Positions 63,311-64,000 of a DNA stretch of 64,000 bases are shown here, one piece after another; position 1 is the first letter of the stretch; each line of letters begins with the position of its first letter. Source of the stretch: Vibrio nigripulchritudo ATCC 27043 (GTDB lineage: Bacteria; Pseudomonadota; Gammaproteobacteria; Enterobacterales; Vibrionaceae); the NCBI RefSeq assembly GCF_000222685.1, contig NZ_AFWJ01000223.1, positions 1 to 64,000 on the forward strand, written 5' to 3'. The translations under genes were made by a program, and so were the position numbers. The notes under the pieces were generated by a model. The model saw only the letters and a list, made by a program, of their open reading frames with translations, did no database searches and was not told where the DNA came from.

Positions 63311-64000
63311 TTAATTACCTAAGGGTATAAGTATGTTTGTTTTAATGATTTTTCTTCCAGAAGATAACGCAGAATATAATGAAGGCTTATTAGAGTCATT
63401 AATTGTACCCCAAATAAAATTAAATTTATTATATAATTCATTTTTAAGAATTATCTCACAAATTTTTGAATATCCATTACCTCGAAATTTAGGAAATATA
63501 TATTTTTCAATTATATAAAACGACCTTAAATCACCTATATAACTATTGACTCCAGCTATTATCGCTACCAAGTCAGTATCTCTGTAGAACCCAAAACATA
63601 ACCCTTCCCTTATTGATGAACTAATACTAGATATATCTTCAGGTTTTGGTTGGTAGGGGATGTTACTATAGTTAGACGAACTATAATTTGAATTGTATTC
63701 TAGGTAAAAGTCCATTGATTGTAATTTTTTAATACAAATTCCAAGATTGTCATCAACGATAGCGTTACTAGTTCTTCCTATTAGTATGTGGTCGTCTTTA
63801 ATGTGGTTTAAATCCTTTGATATTATTTCTGAATTTCTTTTAGTTGAGGCTATCATCAAATACTTTGGATTGAAAACTCTATAAGTTTTAGCGATTAATT
63901 CCTTAATTTCATTGATTTCTAAGTTGCTTATTTCTCTATCAGGAAGTATTTCAACGAAAGGAGTGTTAACATCTCCTGAATAAAATCTTATACCTGTAAT
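63311..64000 (-). CDS. GNAT-family acetyltransferase, N-terminus beyond window (partial)
   Basis: The frame stays open to the window edge. A TTG at 63859 could start a 182-aa protein, but the sequence upstream (VNTPFVEILPDREISNLEINEIKELIAK) reads as continuous protein, so the true start is probably outside. The C-terminal GNAT part has EKYIFPKFRGNGYSKICEIILKNE as the acetyl-CoA loop. It ends exactly one base before the second JmjC gene. Its N-terminal region resembles no family I recognise. Confidence 0.7.
   Translation of the reverse strand: MTGIRFYSGDVNTPFVEILPDREISNLEINEIKELIAKTYRVFNPKYLMIASTKRNSEIISKDLNHIKDDHILIGRTSNAIVDDNLGICIKKLQSMDFYLEYNSNYSSSNYSNIPYQPKPEDISSISSSIREGLCFGFYRDTDLVAIIAGVNSYIGDLRSFYIIEKYIFPKFRGNGYSKICEIILKNELYNKFNFIWGTINDSNKPSLYSALSSGRKIIKTNILIPLGN

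Overview
The window looks like the replication-origin region of the second chromosome of a Vibrio. The diagnostic block is tmcA, parB2, parA2, an iteron-rich origin and rctB (about 22.4-31 kb). RctB is the initiator peculiar to Vibrionaceae secondary chromosomes. Five palindromes fitting the parS2 consensus (NTTTACANTGTAAAN) flank the block. The flanking lap genes and chemosensory cluster follow the gene order known from Vibrio cholerae chromosome 2. The species cannot be fixed from sequence alone.

Layout. (1) 1-4.1 kb: end of a probable lapG, then lapD and lapB of the Lap c-di-GMP/adhesin system. (2) 4.1-9.5 kb: an MDR oxidoreductase divergent from an AraC/GyrI-like regulator, a general porin, a DUF1294 membrane protein and a frameshifted FapA/DUF342 gene. 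(3) 9.8-22.1 kb: one minus-strand cluster holding a complete chemosensory pathway (STAS, CheY, CheA, two CheW, an Aer2-like soluble receptor with four PAS domains, CheR, CheD, CheB, a sensorless membrane MCP), with a STAS protein and a REC-PP2C-ATPase protein forming a partner-switch output. (4) 22.4-31 kb: tmcA, a 270-bp inverted-repeat element, parAB2, ori2 and rctB. (5) 31-37.6 kb: two peptide-type ABC ATPases without permeases, an SgrR-like regulator and small proteins. (6) 37.8-42.5 kb: nirBDC-cobA assimilatory nitrite reduction with FNR-like and NarP-like sites. (7) 42.6-58.8 kb: accessory and housekeeping mixture with an orphan Phd antitoxin, a RelE/ParE-type toxin pair, a phosphatase, a Fur-box-preceded fecBCDE operon, GNAT/Nudix/MerR/GrpB/ASCH genes, an ECF sigma/anti-sigma pair, DoxX, methyltransferase, SDR and nadV. 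(8) 58.8-64 kb: a kilobase without intact genes, then a very AT-rich, tightly coupled minus-strand operon (GNAT, two JmjC-like oxygenases, an interrupted arginase-fold enzyme) that runs off the window.

Most interesting points. The AT-rich terminal operon pairs two paralogous JmjC-like proteins with a ureohydrolase. Winged-helix or RRE-like segments seem to recur in three of its proteins, so a peptide- or protein-arginine modification system is a reasonable but unproven hypothesis. Two roughly 270-bp inverted-repeat elements (24.6 and 53.7 kb) have unrelated ends and stems but the same two-hairpin plan and an identical 12-nt internal-loop motif. One sits immediately before an ECF sigma gene, and a fragment of the same family forms the 3' end of an antitoxin gene. 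Three breaks in two otherwise well-conserved genes fall at A-tracts and all would be repaired by one extra A, so either consensus error or slippage should be tested first.
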